From: Musa acuminata AAA Group
Taxonomy: Eukaryota; Streptophyta; Magnoliopsida; Zingiberales; Musaceae
Direction of reading: 5' to 3'
NCBI RefSeq assembly: GCF_036884655.1
Contig: NC_088335.1
Location: forward strand, 47,001,001 to 47,065,000
DNA: 64,000 bases
The position numbers and the translations under genes are program-made. Positions within the stretch are counted from its first letter, which is position 1, and each line of letters begins with the position of its first letter. A model generated the notes under the pieces. That model was not told the origin of the DNA, ran no database searches, and saw only the letters and a program-made list of their open reading frames with translations. Below are positions 38,201 through 44,510 of this stretch, piece by piece.

Positions 38201-41200
38201 ATACTCGTTACTGGGCTTGTACCAGGTGATAAGCGTTGTTTATAGGATTTACCTGGAGGTGAACCATGTACCAGACCTGAACCGCCCATCTGGTTAGGAT
38301 TGGTCCATGTCCTAGCAACTGAACGAACTGATAAATCAACAGCAGTCCATGTGGTTTTGCAATCTATAGTCATGCATCTCAATTACAAGGATCAAAGTAT
38401 GCTAGACTTTCTTTTGAAAAAAATTTATCATTGAGACATTTGCTGCTTTTGAAAATATTTTCTTATTTCCTTAGTCTTCATTATCTAAAAGCCAACAACT
38501 AAGAAATAACTTGCTTTATGTGTTAGGTTTGTTTCCTTACACCAGGGTTTGCTGTACCGACACATATCGCCTAGTACGGGTGGTATATAATGGTCCAACA
38601 TAGAACCGGTACGCGAACCGCCGTATACTAGGCGATACCATTACATAACCCCATATCATCCGATACACAGTCTGTACTAGTCAATAACGGTCAAAATCTG
38701 ACCATTACCGACCAAGGGCTGAGATTGCCCTATTTCAAATAGTCAAATTGACCGTTTGAATCATTGAAAAAGGTTTTTAAACCCTTTCCTCCCCCCTCTT
38801 TCAACCCATTTCACTCTCTCAATCTCTTCAACTCTCTCAATCTCTTAAACTCTCTCAAACTCTTTCTCACTTATATCTCTTTCTCATTCTCATATTTTCA
38901 CTCTCCTAAACTCAACAAAACTATGATTTATGGATTAGATCAAATTTGGGAGGCTAATTTGGGAGGATTGAAAGGAAGAATACTCTAATCAAGAGATATG
39001 TATTCTCTTTTTAGATTTTTATTGATTTATGAGATGATTAAGCCTATTCTATGTTGTTAAAGACTTAATGTCTAATATGTTGTTTGATATGATTTTAGTG
39101 ATAGAATAGTATTAATTAAAGAGTAATTAAGGACTTAATGTTGTGATTAGTGTGTTTAATGCTTATTTTTTCGAAATTAGACACTTAATGAGTCAAATCT
39201 TTGTATTTCATGCATATTAAGGTGATTTATATGTTTGTGATGATATAATAGGTGTAATTAGATTTTAATTAAGATTTTAATACTGTGATTAGTGGTTTTA
39301 ATGATGATTTAATCAAATTTTGATCAATATTGGGTCAATTCAATATTTTTAATACCTATTAAGATGTTTGACATGTTTATAGTGATGAAAGAGGGCTAAT
39401 TATGTTAATGCTGCGATTAGTGTCTTTAATTATGATGATATCGAAATTTGACCCATATTGGGTCAATTAAATGTTGGTACACCTCGATACATACCGTACC
39501 GACACATGGTCGATACATTGGTACAGACCAATTCCGCAATCCTTACCTTACACTACAAATAACAACATTATCTAGACATGTGGTTGATAATATAATCCTT
39601 ACATTACCTTTAAATATATTAAGCTTATCTAAGACTAGTAAGAGAATAAGTAAAAAATATTTAACATTCATATGCAGGAGTTTTTGAATAATTTCTGAGA
39701 CAAAAGTAAGTTTAACTAGAAGAGGATAACATAGTACATGAGTTATCCACCAATGTGATGTTGGGGAAAGTCAGTGTAGGCCCCTACAAGAAGCAATGTT
39801 TCTGTGAATCCAAACCTTGGCCAACCAGATTGTAAAAGAACAACCTTACAGTTACAGAAATGCTCACCCTCACAAAAGTAAGTTTGACTACTAATTTCTT
39901 GTACAATCTTGGTATCAACATCCTAACAGTATCTATCCTGCATAAAAGTACTCAGCACTAAAATAGACTAACATCCTATGATAGATTATAATTAACAATT
40001 ACTCTTGTTAAAGGAATTGTCAAATCTAGATCACATTTCTCGAGATAAAATTCCTTACCAATTTTTTCAAATCCCACCAAACACTAGTTCGATCACACAA
40101 CCGGTTCTACAAGAAAATTTATGTTCCAAAAAGCAAAATAAATTTTTACAAGGAATTGAAATAATTTAGTAATTGGGTTTTCATGTAACATAACAAATTT
40201 CTATATGGAAATTTTGAAAGGGAAAATTTATTTGCTTTCTGTAACACATAAAACAATAACCTCATGTGAAACATCCTGCTCCATCATGATTCATGCAAGG
40301 AGATTGTAAATCATGTATGGAGAATAACAATCACAGAAATACAAAAAGGAGACAAAAAAGTGTGTAACCTTTATTGTTGCATGTCCATTTGATGGTTCCG
40401 CAGAAAAGCCTGCCAAAATGAGTTAAGACTTAATAGTATTCAGCAAACTGTATCACAAACTAATGAGTGATGACATATGAAAATTTCAATATAAACACTA
40501 AGCAGAACAAACATATTCTGGTTCCGTTAACTGTAAAAATTATTATATAAACCGAAAAAAAGAAGCTTGTGATACTTGGAGAAGAACATGGGAATACATG
40601 TCTCACACAACTTGCTTGGGTCCTTACCAAGTTTATATGGCTTCATCAAAGCATCCCTGAAAGGGGATATCTGACAATATGTGCTGGTGAGCTAAGGTGA
40701 AGATGTACATAAAAAAAAAAGACTTATGAGCATGACCTTTTGTCTGCTGAACTATCAGGACAGGATATGTTTGACTGCATGAAAATAACAGGTTAAGAAG
40801 TACAAACACTGAGGATTTCCAACTCAAGACTACCAAATATACTAGCATTTAATTCTTTAATTCTCTCTAGAGCTAGGTTACATTTAAATTATTTAATAGA
40901 AAATCAATGAATTAACAAAGAATCCTCCCTCTAGTTCGATGATTCCTCCAGATCCTGCATTTTAATGATACCATTTATAATTCAGTATCTTATTCCATTA
41001 TGAAGTTGATATGCCCATTGGTCATTACTACACCTCCAGCAATTTGTTGATTTCCTCAATGATGTAGCATGGATCATGCGTTTTCCAGTCCTTCATTATA
41101 TCTATGTTGCAGCTTTGCAAGTCTCTTCATTTTTACTAGAATCCACTTGGTTCACTATCATCATGCATATAAGTGAATCAGTGATGCCAATCTTCCACAT

Positions 41201-42126
41201 GCATCTCTCGTGTAAGGCGAGGAAAAGAGTGCCAAAATACAGTTATACAGTCCTCCAGAATTCTTCAAGAACTGTGATAAATCATTTCGTAGAAGCAGGT
41301 AGAGATTTCTGGAATTTGTCATAAGAGACAACTAGAATTTGACTGACTCAGGGCAACCACTTGTGTAAATATGCTGAGGTTTAGTAGTTCTCTTCTTGTT
41401 ATATGCTGATTTTTGTGAAAGAATCCATTTTACACATTTTTGTTGGATATTTGGCTACTTGCATTAGTTCATTCATATTATCTTCAACTGCAGAATTAGT
41501 GGATCTTTCTATACTAGCTAACCAAGCTTTGAATTGTATAGATCAGCCAGGAAAATTGTACACTCCTGGCACATCTTAATTGAATTTTCACTAAAGTTTT
41601 AAACTAAAATGTATTAACAAAACATGACGTGATCGTGCACATCACATGCTGTCATATTATATACCCTTTACGCATTTACGTAAAATTGTAATATGGAAAA
41701 AAAAAAGGTTAAAATTGTAAAAAGGAAAAGAATAAAATCACACCATTGGGGGATATAAGCTTTTTGGACCGGATGAAATCCAAGCAATCATGAAGGCGCC
41801 TCCGTTCGAACTTCACAAAATGTAGAAGCCCTTCCGAGAAATACACCAACTTAATCAGAGTCCCTACGGTCACCAAGAAATCATGTCAAAAAAATTCAGA
41901 TAGGGGGATTCCTATTTGAGGCTGATTACTATGCGAATCCACGCTAGGATCGAAAATTCAAATACCAAAGCATGCCAAGAAATCAATTGCAGCTACCTCC
42001 AATGTCGAGCGCAAGGAGGGATGAATCCGGAGGCTGATTGGGGAGGAAGATAGGAGGATTCCTCTCGTCGAGATCGCCACGAATCTCCGCGCCGCCGAGG
42101 TTGAGATTCGCGGGACATCCTGCCAT
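6482..42126 (-). CDS. PANK: Pantothenate kinase (type II) with duplicated C-terminal kinase lobe; 17-exon gene
   Basis: Pantothenate kinase phosphorylates pantothenate with ATP, the first step of coenzyme A synthesis. Seventeen minus-strand exons with GT-AG borders join into one 1989-nt frame (662 residues). Residues 1-136 form the N-terminal lobe, with the phosphate-binding segment [24 protein letters not shown] and a conserved DEID segment. Residues 137-364 and 365-613 are two diverged copies of the C-terminal lobe. Each has FPYLLVN(I/V)GSGV, (R)xxGTHxGGGTxxGLA, LSxSTxASSFGKV-like and SKGQ(M/L)Q..HEGFLGA motifs. Residues 614-662 are a coiled coil. The closest architecture I know is the plant PANK2 type: exon 16 keeps its GAPYxGGN linker, but the DUF89 domain that normally follows is absent. 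Start ATG at 42126 is chosen because the downstream frame opens on the family N terminus; an upstream in-frame ATG at 42213 is possible. Introns 3, 7, 10 and 13 contain transposable elements. A split into two transcripts cannot be excluded without RNA data. Confidence 0.85.
7441..7482. repeat. CT microsatellite in PANK intron 16
   Basis: A run of CT/CCCT repeats on the plus strand (CTCTCTCTCTCTCTCTC). The rest of the intron, 6632-9038, shows no gene. Confidence 0.9.
9039..9234 (-). CDS. PANK: PANK exon 16 (module B, exon 6, extended)
   Basis: 196 nt encoding (W)[33 protein letters not shown], then [12 protein letters not shown] and a Ser-rich end. The GAPYxGGN segment is the start of the linker leading to DUF89 in plant PANK2-type proteins. 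Donor AAT|GTAAGT. Reading through the donor would end after nine more codons. Confidence 0.8.
9435..9547 (-). CDS. PANK: PANK exon 15 (module B, exon 5)
   Basis: 113 nt encoding [37 protein letters not shown]. The IFFGG-type motif of the family reads IFFRG here, a Gly to Arg change that could affect activity of this copy. Acceptor TTCCAG|AT, donor TTG|GTAATT. Confidence 0.8.
9548..12708. other. PANK intron 14, no further gene seen
   Basis: AT-rich intronic sequence. Short open frames at 9740-10024 and 10828-11067 are low-complexity and unsupported. The latter contains a diverged ~51-bp duplication around TACAAAAATAAA (10966-11067). A 55-bp tandem duplication is listed separately. Confidence 0.6.
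11686..11795. repeat. 55-bp tandem duplication in PANK intron 14
   Basis: The segment starting ATGGGACATGAACCAAGCAA and ending TAGGTTGCTAG occurs twice in tandem (11686-11740 and 11741-11795), essentially identical. The sequence just after it (11800-11910) contains short inverted pairs such as AGCAACCTGG / CCACCAGG. Confidence 0.85.
12709..12834 (-). CDS. PANK: PANK exon 14 (module B, exon 4)
   Basis: 126 nt, 42 residues: [42 protein letters not shown]. Two codons shorter than exon 8. Acceptor TCATAG|CAT, donor CAA|GTAAGT. The intron before it (intron 13) contains the TRIM element. Confidence 0.85.
14281..14446 (-). repeat. TRIM LTR (3' LTR by orientation)
   Basis: 166 bp, TG...CA ends, and near-identical to the LTR at 14821-14986 apart from several substitutions. 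The adjacent CACCCCCAC is the complement of the polypurine tract. Confidence 0.9.
14457..14818 (-). repeat. TRIM internal domain, two 181-bp tandem copies
   Basis: Copies 14457-14637 and 14638-14818 both run from CTCAAAGGCTTGACG to GGCTCTGATACCA and differ at only a few positions. Each copy ends in the complement of the primer-binding site, so the element carries two potential primer sites, only one of them next to an LTR. Confidence 0.9.
14807..14818 (-). other. TRIM primer-binding site (tRNA-iMet)
   Basis: The minus strand reads TGGTATCAGAGC two bases inside the 5' LTR, the canonical initiator-Met tRNA complement used by plant LTR elements. A second copy lies at 14626-14637 within the duplicated interior. 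Confidence 0.9.
14821..14986 (-). repeat. TRIM LTR (5' LTR by orientation)
   Basis: 166 bp, TG...CA ends, flanked on the right by TSD CTATC. On the element strand it starts TGTAACACCCCTGATTAGTC. Confidence 0.9.
16013..16106 (-). CDS. PANK: PANK exon 13 (module B, exon 3)
   Basis: 94 nt encoding [31 protein letters not shown]. The GDIYG motif is intact here. Equivalent to exon 7. Confidence 0.85.
16179..16273 (-). CDS. PANK: PANK exon 12 (module B, exon 2)
   Basis: 95 nt encoding [31 protein letters not shown]. Equivalent to exon 6 in length, phase and sequence. Confidence 0.85.
16369..16491 (-). CDS. PANK: PANK exon 11 (module B, exon 1)
   Basis: 41 residues beginning [18 protein letters not shown] and ending [18 protein letters not shown]. 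Acceptor GACAG|GAAG, phase 0, so it joins exon 10 in frame. The first half is diverged and acidic compared with exon 5, while the GSGV loop is kept. Confidence 0.8.
17024..17301 (-). mobile_element. hAT-like MITE, copy b, in PANK intron 10
   Basis: A 262-bp element (17032-17293) with ends CAAGATCTGTCGTACCG and, reversed, CAAGGTTCGTTGTATCG. Flanking 8-mers CTTGGAAG and TTTGGAAG match at 7 of 8 positions. The interior is dense in CGGTAC/GTACCG motifs with an AT-rich centre like copy a. It sits in the intron joining the two duplicated kinase modules. Confidence 0.8.
17730..17859 (-). CDS. PANK: PANK exon 10 (module A, exon 6)
   Basis: 130 nt encoding (W)[33 protein letters not shown] and VHLNDK. 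Donor AAA|GTAAGT, phase 0. Reading through into the intron gives VSLITN then a stop, so an isoform ending here is possible. The exon is shorter than its counterpart, exon 16. Confidence 0.85.
18062..18174 (-). CDS. PANK: PANK exon 9 (module A, exon 5)
   Basis: 113 nt encoding [37 protein letters not shown] and the first two bases of a Trp codon. Same length as exon 15. A partial copy of its first ~27 bases lies in the preceding intron near 18470-18497. Confidence 0.85.
18150..19010. repeat. Three diverged intronic tandem repeats including an exon 9 fragment
   Basis: The motif GAAGTTGGAAATTACA followed by GTAGGTYTCCTA recurs at about 18380, 18722 and 18948. Each is preceded by TATCACA and T-rich sequence, showing three diverged copies (spacing about 342 and 226 bp). 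The second copy contains CTGCTACAAGAAAAGCAATC at 18475-18494, a copy of the start of exon 9 with its AG acceptor. The duplication therefore began inside the exon. Confidence 0.75.
21173..21304 (-). CDS. PANK: PANK exon 8 (module A, exon 4)
   Basis: 132 nt, 44 residues: [19 protein letters not shown], then [20 protein letters not shown] and IAQ. Counterpart of exon 14. Donor CAA|GTATGT. Confidence 0.85.
21395..21425. repeat. AT microsatellite in PANK intron 7
   Basis: An uninterrupted run of AT dinucleotides about 75 bases from exon 8. Confidence 0.9.
21426..25612. other. PANK intron 7, left part
   Basis: AT-rich, no gene recognised. A possible old hAT-like relic lies around 23730-23980: GGTTTCAAAT on the left, ATTTAAAACC on the right, and CGGTAC-like motifs inside. 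No clear 8-bp duplication was found, so it is not called. Confidence 0.5.
25613..25894. mobile_element. hAT-like MITE, copy c, 17-bp perfect TIRs, TSD GTTCTAAG
   Basis: The element spans 25621-25886. Perfect inverted ends CAAGGTATGCAATTTCG / CGAAATTGCATACCTTG are flanked by identical 8-bp GTTCTAAG (25613-25620 and 25887-25894). Next to the TIRs are CGGTAC-type motifs, and the centre is a long interrupted (TA)n run (about 25708-25787). Open frames translated as IYIYIY repeats are artefacts of this run. It is the best-preserved ends-and-TSD example of the family and lies in PANK intron 7. Confidence 0.9.
25998..26345. repeat. Purine-rich (GAGGAG) tract
   Basis: About 350 bases of almost pure A/G on the plus strand, ending in GA repeats. 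The minus strand therefore shows long Pro/Ser/Leu low-complexity open frames that are not genes. At 26483-26497 the minus strand reads GCTTGCTGTACC, like the end of the elements at 28234 and 38543, so the tract may belong to a related element whose other end I cannot place. Confidence 0.7.
26540..26633 (-). CDS. PANK: PANK exon 7 (module A, exon 3)
   Basis: 94 nt encoding [13 protein letters not shown], then [14 protein letters not shown]. Counterpart of exon 13 (also 94 nt). The segment corresponding to the family GDIYG motif is diverged here (KDICG). Acceptor TACAG|TTA, donor ACAG|GTATGA. Confidence 0.85.
26711..26805 (-). CDS. PANK: PANK exon 6 (module A, exon 2)
   Basis: 95 nt encoding [20 protein letters not shown] and [11 protein letters not shown]. 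Counterpart of exon 12, which has exactly the same length. Acceptor ATGCAG|GT, donor TGAG|GTAATT. Confidence 0.85.
26899..27018 (-). CDS. PANK: PANK exon 5 (module A, exon 1)
   Basis: 40 residues: [12 protein letters not shown], then [19 protein letters not shown]. The GSGV loop is intact. First exon of the duplicated module; its counterpart is exon 11. Phase 0 at both ends. Confidence 0.85.
27257..27317 (-). other. Possible cryptic 61-nt exon in PANK intron 4
   Basis: Bounded by good splice sites (ACTGCAG|GT acceptor, CAG|GTAAGC donor) but 61 nt long, and it reads into a stop after ten codons in the exon 4 frame. Exon 4 joins exon 5 perfectly without it. Inclusion would truncate the protein. 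Confidence 0.3.
27512..27628 (-). CDS. PANK: PANK exon 4
   Basis: 117 nt, 39 residues: [22 protein letters not shown], then [15 protein letters not shown]. This closes the N-terminal lobe. Acceptor GATTAG|GC, donor GAAG|GTCTAC, both in phase 0. Confidence 0.85.
28226..28753 (+). mobile_element. hAT-like element, 512 bp, TSD GTTATGGT
   Basis: The element spans 28234-28745, flanked by perfect 8-bp GTTATGGT. Its left end has GTTTGCTGTATC; the right end, reversed, starts CAAGGATTGCC. Both ends carry CGGTAC/GGTACC motifs. The middle has a CT-rich stretch (about 28430-28640) with Ser/Pro/Leu open frames that are low complexity. It lies in PANK intron 3, upstream of the Sirevirus in plus coordinates. 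Confidence 0.8.
29242..29275. repeat. AT microsatellite beside the Sirevirus
   Basis: A run of AT/TA repeats 20 bases from the left LTR. Confidence 0.9.
29818..30108. repeat. 62-bp hairpin repeat array in the 5' LTR
   Basis: About three full 62-bp units plus partial ones. Each unit has GGCGGTGCAACCTC followed about ten bases later by GAGGTGGCACCGCC, a near-perfect inverted pair that can fold into a hairpin. Units are separated by GAGCTCAGTCTTCGAG. The array ends about 60 bases before the TATA-like box. Confidence 0.9.
30168..30174 (+). promoter_or_regulatory. Putative TATA box of the Sirevirus 5' LTR
   Basis: TATAAAT in a GC-flanked context (GGGGCCTATAAATTCCCC), downstream of the hairpin array, as expected for a U3 core promoter. 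The same site is at 36899-36905 in the 3' LTR. Confidence 0.6.
31034..31210. repeat. 17-bp array TTTAGACGCAATCTGCG in the 5' LTR
   Basis: About ten copies of a 16-17 bp unit. It follows related GACGTAAATCTGCG copies at about 30896-30965. The 3' LTR has one unit fewer. Confidence 0.85.
31365..31376 (+). other. Sirevirus primer-binding site (tRNA-iMet)
   Basis: TGGTATCAGAGC two bases after the 5' LTR, followed by CTGGTTAA; standard for copia elements. Confidence 0.95.
31413..32996 (+). CDS. Sirevirus Gag polyprotein, truncated before Pol
   Basis: 527 residues from an ATG 37 bases after the primer site. The N-terminal part has [13 protein letters not shown], the start of the copia-type gag fold (DUF4219/UBN2 region), followed by the helical capsid part. 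Two CCHC zinc knuckles are present: C277-x2-C280-x4-H285-x4-C290 and C467-x2-C470-x4-H475-x4-C480. The C terminus has LIWVPKG and KSKWVPKDH motifs, which in full Sireviruses lie close to the protease. Here a stop follows and no protease, integrase or RT can be found downstream, so the pol block has been lost. The gag frame itself is intact. Confidence 0.9.
   Translation: MAYAGNQEGHSITRPPMFNGTDYTYWKTRMRIFLISMDIDLWNLVENGFSKSSLPMIDWNDLEKKAFALNAKAMNALFCALDKNEFNRVSTCETAFDIWHTLEVTHEGTSRVKESKINLLLHSFELFRMKPSETIGDMFTRFTDVVNGLKGLGKSFSDFELVNKILRSLPKSWDPKVTAIQEAKDLRNFPLEELIGSLMTYEMTCKAHEEQEDILPKNRKDMALKTSECHLRENSSDEDCDDDLALLTRKFKKFFKRNKFKNDAKNKLEPKKDQVICYECKKPGHYKSDCPQVKKRTTKKKALQATWDDSSASEEEESNTEQVAHYALMAIEDEVTNSIDADLSFDELLNAFNDLFDECKSISRKYKLLKKMDDSLTCEFDKLKVEHHDSLNSCIKCHDLETLQKENLLLKDTLKKFEVGSKSLNMILANKGHIPKRSGIGFVRSPHQNPTTSIKGSILHVQHQTKCNFCCKSGHKTHCCPFKKISPNKLIWVPKGTMTNSMQHDKKCRYIYEAPKSKWVPKDHPFL
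32997..33437. other. Non-coding gap where pol is missing
   Basis: About 440 bases of AT-rich sequence with stops in all frames between the gag stop and the GC-rich module before the second ORF. I see no fragments of protease, integrase or RT. Confidence 0.6.
33438..33550 (+). promoter_or_regulatory. LTR-like hairpin/TATA module before the env-like ORF
   Basis: It contains GGCGGTGGCACCTC twice, AGAGGTTGCACCGC and AGAGGTGCAACCGCCC, the same motif family as the LTR hairpin array. TTTTTAAACCC follows. Order and spacing resemble the LTR U3 core. An internal promoter for the downstream ORF is my inference. Confidence 0.45.
33793..34899 (+). CDS. Env-like / putative plant transposon protein ORF of Sirevirus
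   Basis: 368 residues, ATG at 33793 after a long non-coding leader. The first ~240 residues resemble the 'putative plant transposon protein' domain found in the extra ORF of Sireviruses and related elements, with the pattern [38 protein letters not shown]. The end (about 300-368) is Pro-rich and then a coiled coil with [17 protein letters not shown]. No signal peptide or membrane segment is evident, so 'env-like' is a positional label, not a shown function. The frame is fully open, notable in an element that has lost pol. Confidence 0.75.
   Translation: MGSRRSSRDKGKRRLVEEFDFTLFDSKYHAEKFPSFELRCISKGKYVDLNELRDLETIQWFANLGLLPILQINKPIYPRLVRLFYNNIQIDDEGRMSTYLLGQHISITDRFICDMIGIPIKSIGLYFRGSWDDESIGTSYVEDLETIFANPNIALVPKSCEHLLPLNTKILHYIMTSIILPKQYHHDEISQLELGTMYSIMKGHDICLGYLIQQNMLELSKKDMMLPYGGIITRIIKAYDILISPEEEVMKVDRFSIINKNLLHRLRCYYRNGNWVRLPRRTDHPQSEPEPETPVFRGTQSPPTLPFEETHPVEQTHTSIEEIGIRLDRFEQRQERIEQRQDQILSELQQIHSQFDSLFRHFNFPPHQ
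34900..35949. other. Non-coding 3' region of the Sirevirus
   Basis: AT-rich; a short open frame at 35408-35710 is unsupported. It contains extra polypurine-tract copies: ACAAAGGGGGAGAT at 35457-35470 and ACAGGGGGAG at 35903-35912. Confidence 0.7.
35950..35963 (+). other. Sirevirus polypurine tract
   Basis: AAAAAGGGGGAGAT lies directly against the 3' LTR and serves as the plus-strand primer. Two further copies lie upstream, a known Sirevirus trait. Confidence 0.9.
35964..38076 (+). repeat. Sirevirus 3' LTR
   Basis: 2113 bp, TGTTGAATCTCGG...GATCCTAACA, followed by TSD CTCTT (38077-38081). It is 45 bases longer than the 5' LTR: one extra 62-bp hairpin unit (array 36485-36839) and one fewer 17-bp unit. 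Confidence 0.95.
36485..36839. repeat. 62-bp hairpin repeat array in the 3' LTR
   Basis: Same units as in the 5' LTR but with four full copies instead of three. The additional copy is identical to its neighbour, so it probably arose by slippage or unequal exchange. Confidence 0.9.
38082..38534. other. PANK intron 3 between Sirevirus and next element
   Basis: No gene. Around 38150-38330 there are GGTAC-like and ACCGCCC motifs suggestive of a worn hAT-like element, but I found neither inverted ends nor an 8-bp duplication. Confidence 0.4.
38535..39553 (+). mobile_element. hAT-like element, 1003 bp, TSD CCTTACAC
   Basis: The element spans 38543-39545 with flanking perfect 8-bp CCTTACAC (38535-38542, 39546-39553). 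The left end is CAGGGTTTGCTGTACCGAC; the right end, reversed, is TAAGGATTGCGG. CGGTAC-type motifs lie near both ends. The middle has a CT-rich stretch (38790-38890) and AT-rich subrepeats built on GACTTAATG / GATTAGTG. No transposase. It shares the GTTTGCTGTAYC end with the element at 28234. Confidence 0.8.
39554..40368. other. PANK intron 3, part next to exon 3
   Basis: Non-coding, AT-rich, nothing further recognised. Confidence 0.5.
40369..40409 (-). CDS. PANK: PANK exon 3 (41 nt)
   Basis: Small exon encoding [14 protein letters not shown]. It leads directly into ATGGGAFKF of exon 4, matching the usual TIIKxTGGGA order. Acceptor TTGGCAG|GC, donor AAG|GTTACA. Intron 3, which follows, is about 12.7 kb and holds the Sirevirus and two hAT-like elements. 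Confidence 0.7.
41744..41863 (-). CDS. PANK: PANK exon 2
   Basis: Acceptor CCGTAG|GGACTC completes the Gly codon, giving [10 protein letters not shown], the conserved ATP phosphate-binding segment. It continues with [18 protein letters not shown]. Donor AATG|GTGTGA. Confidence 0.8.
41997..42126 (-). CDS. PANK: PANK exon 1
   Basis: Encodes the N terminus from ATG 42126 ([12 protein letters not shown]...) through LLALDIGG. The donor is G|GTAGCT, splitting a Gly codon after its first base. The reading frame extends 29 codons further upstream to another ATG, but that extension is not family-like. Confidence 0.8.
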
Positions 42127-43649
42127 GATCTCAGAGCTGGAAACAGAACAATTTTTAGTTTGGTGGCATTGGCGATCAGCGGATCGGATCCGAAATGGAG
42201 AGGAGCGGGCCAAACAACTACGGTGGAGGTAGGGTTTCTGTAATCATCATCATCATCATATTAATAGGAAGCAGATAAGAACCGAGAAGGTGCACCTACC
42301 AACATCGTTGAATTCAACATGCACAGAAAAATACCGTCGATCGCTGCAAGCATTGACCGACGGACACAACCCTTCTGAATAAGGCAACCGTACGGTAGAA
42401 GACAGTTGTCAAAGAGTACATCCCCTTGCAGCAAATCGGATAGCAGAAGTCTTGTTTTGGATCCGAATGAAACATTTCTGGAAGCCAATTAACGCATGTG
42501 CGATCAGACGCGCTTTGACGGCAAGTAAATGCGGGGAAGAAAGAAGAATCAGACTGCATCTATCGCACATCCCATCATGCGTTTGCCAATGCATTTAAAA
42601 TCAAATATGGTTCAATGCATATATATATATATATATAAAACCTGGATATTACATTACAAATGCTACCTCACTTAATATTATCTAAAATTACAAAATAACC
42701 AAGATGAACATGATTTATATATTCTATAATATAAAATTTTATTTATTTATTTTTTAAAACTTTTCTTTATATTTATCTATAAGGTTGAAATTTTATTTAT
42801 TGTATATCTAGGTCATATGAATTTTTTTAAAGATTACATATTTTTATTTACCTATTAATTTAAAATAAAATATATGTATTCACTCTTGAATAAATATTTA
42901 AAATATTAGAAGGATAAATTTATCATATAATATTTCATATATTTTTAAAATATAATTTTGTCAAACAACATTTACGTGAGTACATACTTCAAATATAGTT
43001 TTCATCTATTATTTACCAATCACTCAAAGCACTTCACAAAAACACATTCACTCAAGTCTTCTTATCCAAATGCATATTAAAAATATAAGCATATTTCTAA
43101 ACATACATGTCTGTATATACATATATACATATATATACATATACATATATGTATATATATACTAAACACATTTAATGGTGGTTAACTAGGCTTTTCAGAG
43201 GGATATTAAGGGGAAAATATATTAGGAGAACGTTATACTTGCAAGGGTATATATGTCAGTGAATTCAGGGAAATACCATACATTTTGAGTTTTTCTTGGA
43301 TGGAACCTTTTTTTCTTCTTTTTTTTCTTCTCCTCAAACTCCTCTTTCTGTCTCTTCAGTTAAAATTCCCCTCTTCTAAAAGCTCCGATTCATTAGATCA
43401 CTGGCTATCCTTAAAGATATTATATTAATTTTTTTAAGAAAATAGTTATTAAATTTTGAGAAACTTTCTTATCCATATCAAATAGTTATAGTTGGTAAGT
43501 AAATTTTAGATTTTTTTAATTGAAAACTAAGTTGCATGGGAGGCATTTTCTATTAGTTGGAATGAATACACTGAATCCAATACCAATAACTCTAACATTC
43601 CAACATTAATCACTAAATCGATTTTATATTTATTTTATATTTTATTTTA
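42127..43649. other. PANK 5' flank / intergenic
   Basis: Probable 5' UTR and promoter of PANK. A GC-richer section (42140-42590) carries short open frames on the minus strand (42261-42594) with no recognisable family. It is followed by AT-rich sequence, an AT run (42619-42639) and TACATA-type repeats (43100-43165). No confident TATA box. Confidence 0.4.

Positions 43650-43716
<67 letters not shown>
43650..43716. repeat. AAT trinucleotide microsatellite
   Basis: About 22 uninterrupted ATA/AAT units between the two host genes; likely polymorphic in length. Confidence 0.95.
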
Positions 43717-43717
<1 letters not shown>

Positions 43718-43819
43718 AAGCATGAAAGAAACTAAATCGAAGATATTAAATAGTAAAATTATAGGATCTTCTCACTTACCTTTATAAAAAAGAAAAAACA
43801 ACCATCATTGAATGTCAAT

Positions 43820-43905
43820 GATAGAAACTATATTTGTTAAGGAAGTATATAAACAAAACTGTGATAGAAACTATATTTGTTAAGGCAGGAAGAATCTAAA
43901 TGAAA
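43820..43905. repeat. Short tandem duplication
   Basis: GATAGAAACTATATTTGTTA occurs twice, about 43 bases apart, with similar flanks (AAACTGTGA). Confidence 0.7.
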
Positions 43906-44114
43906 CTGTGACAGAGTATTGCATGTATATTGAATGATATAAACTGCAATTATGTTGGCGTCTATGAGAAGCTCAAGATATGTTCAGCTTATCTTGTTTG
44001 CCACAGCCATGCTCATCACACATTATGATGAGTGAACTCCAATCCATCATGCAGGAGTTGTCATGTTTTGAGAAACAAAAACAGGGTTGAAAGCTCCATC
44101 TCAATCTGCCCATA

Positions 44115-44510
44115 CTCTTGACTTCAATTCTTAGAAAGTGAACAACATTGTTTCTAGGGTCAACTTAAATGTTGGGACCATTGAAATAAATGGGCATGTT
44201 AGCTCTCTCTGGGCAGAAACTTGGTTGTCCTAAACACCTGTGTTAGAGTGCTGCTCTTTCCATATTCTTGACTTGACTTAGTTTCTGAGAGAAGTGACCA
44301 ACATTGTCTCAGCAATTAATTCAAGGTTAGCTTACATGTTGGGAACATTGACATAAATGAATATGGTAGCTATTTGGGAAGAAACTTTATAGTTTTAAAC
44401 ACTTCTCATATGATTGATTTGATAGTTTCTGAGAGAAGTAAACAACATTGTCTCTAACTATCTATTCAAGGTCAACTTACATGTTGGGAACATTGATGTA
44501 AATGGAAATG
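44115..44510. repeat. Three diverged intergenic repeats of about 150 bp
   Basis: CAACATTGTYTC...CAAGGT(C/T)A(A/G)CTTA...ATGTTGGGAACATTGA...AAATG recurs at about 44141, 44298 and 44441, each followed by GAAGAAACTT and a TTAAACACTT-like stretch. No coding content. Confidence 0.75.
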
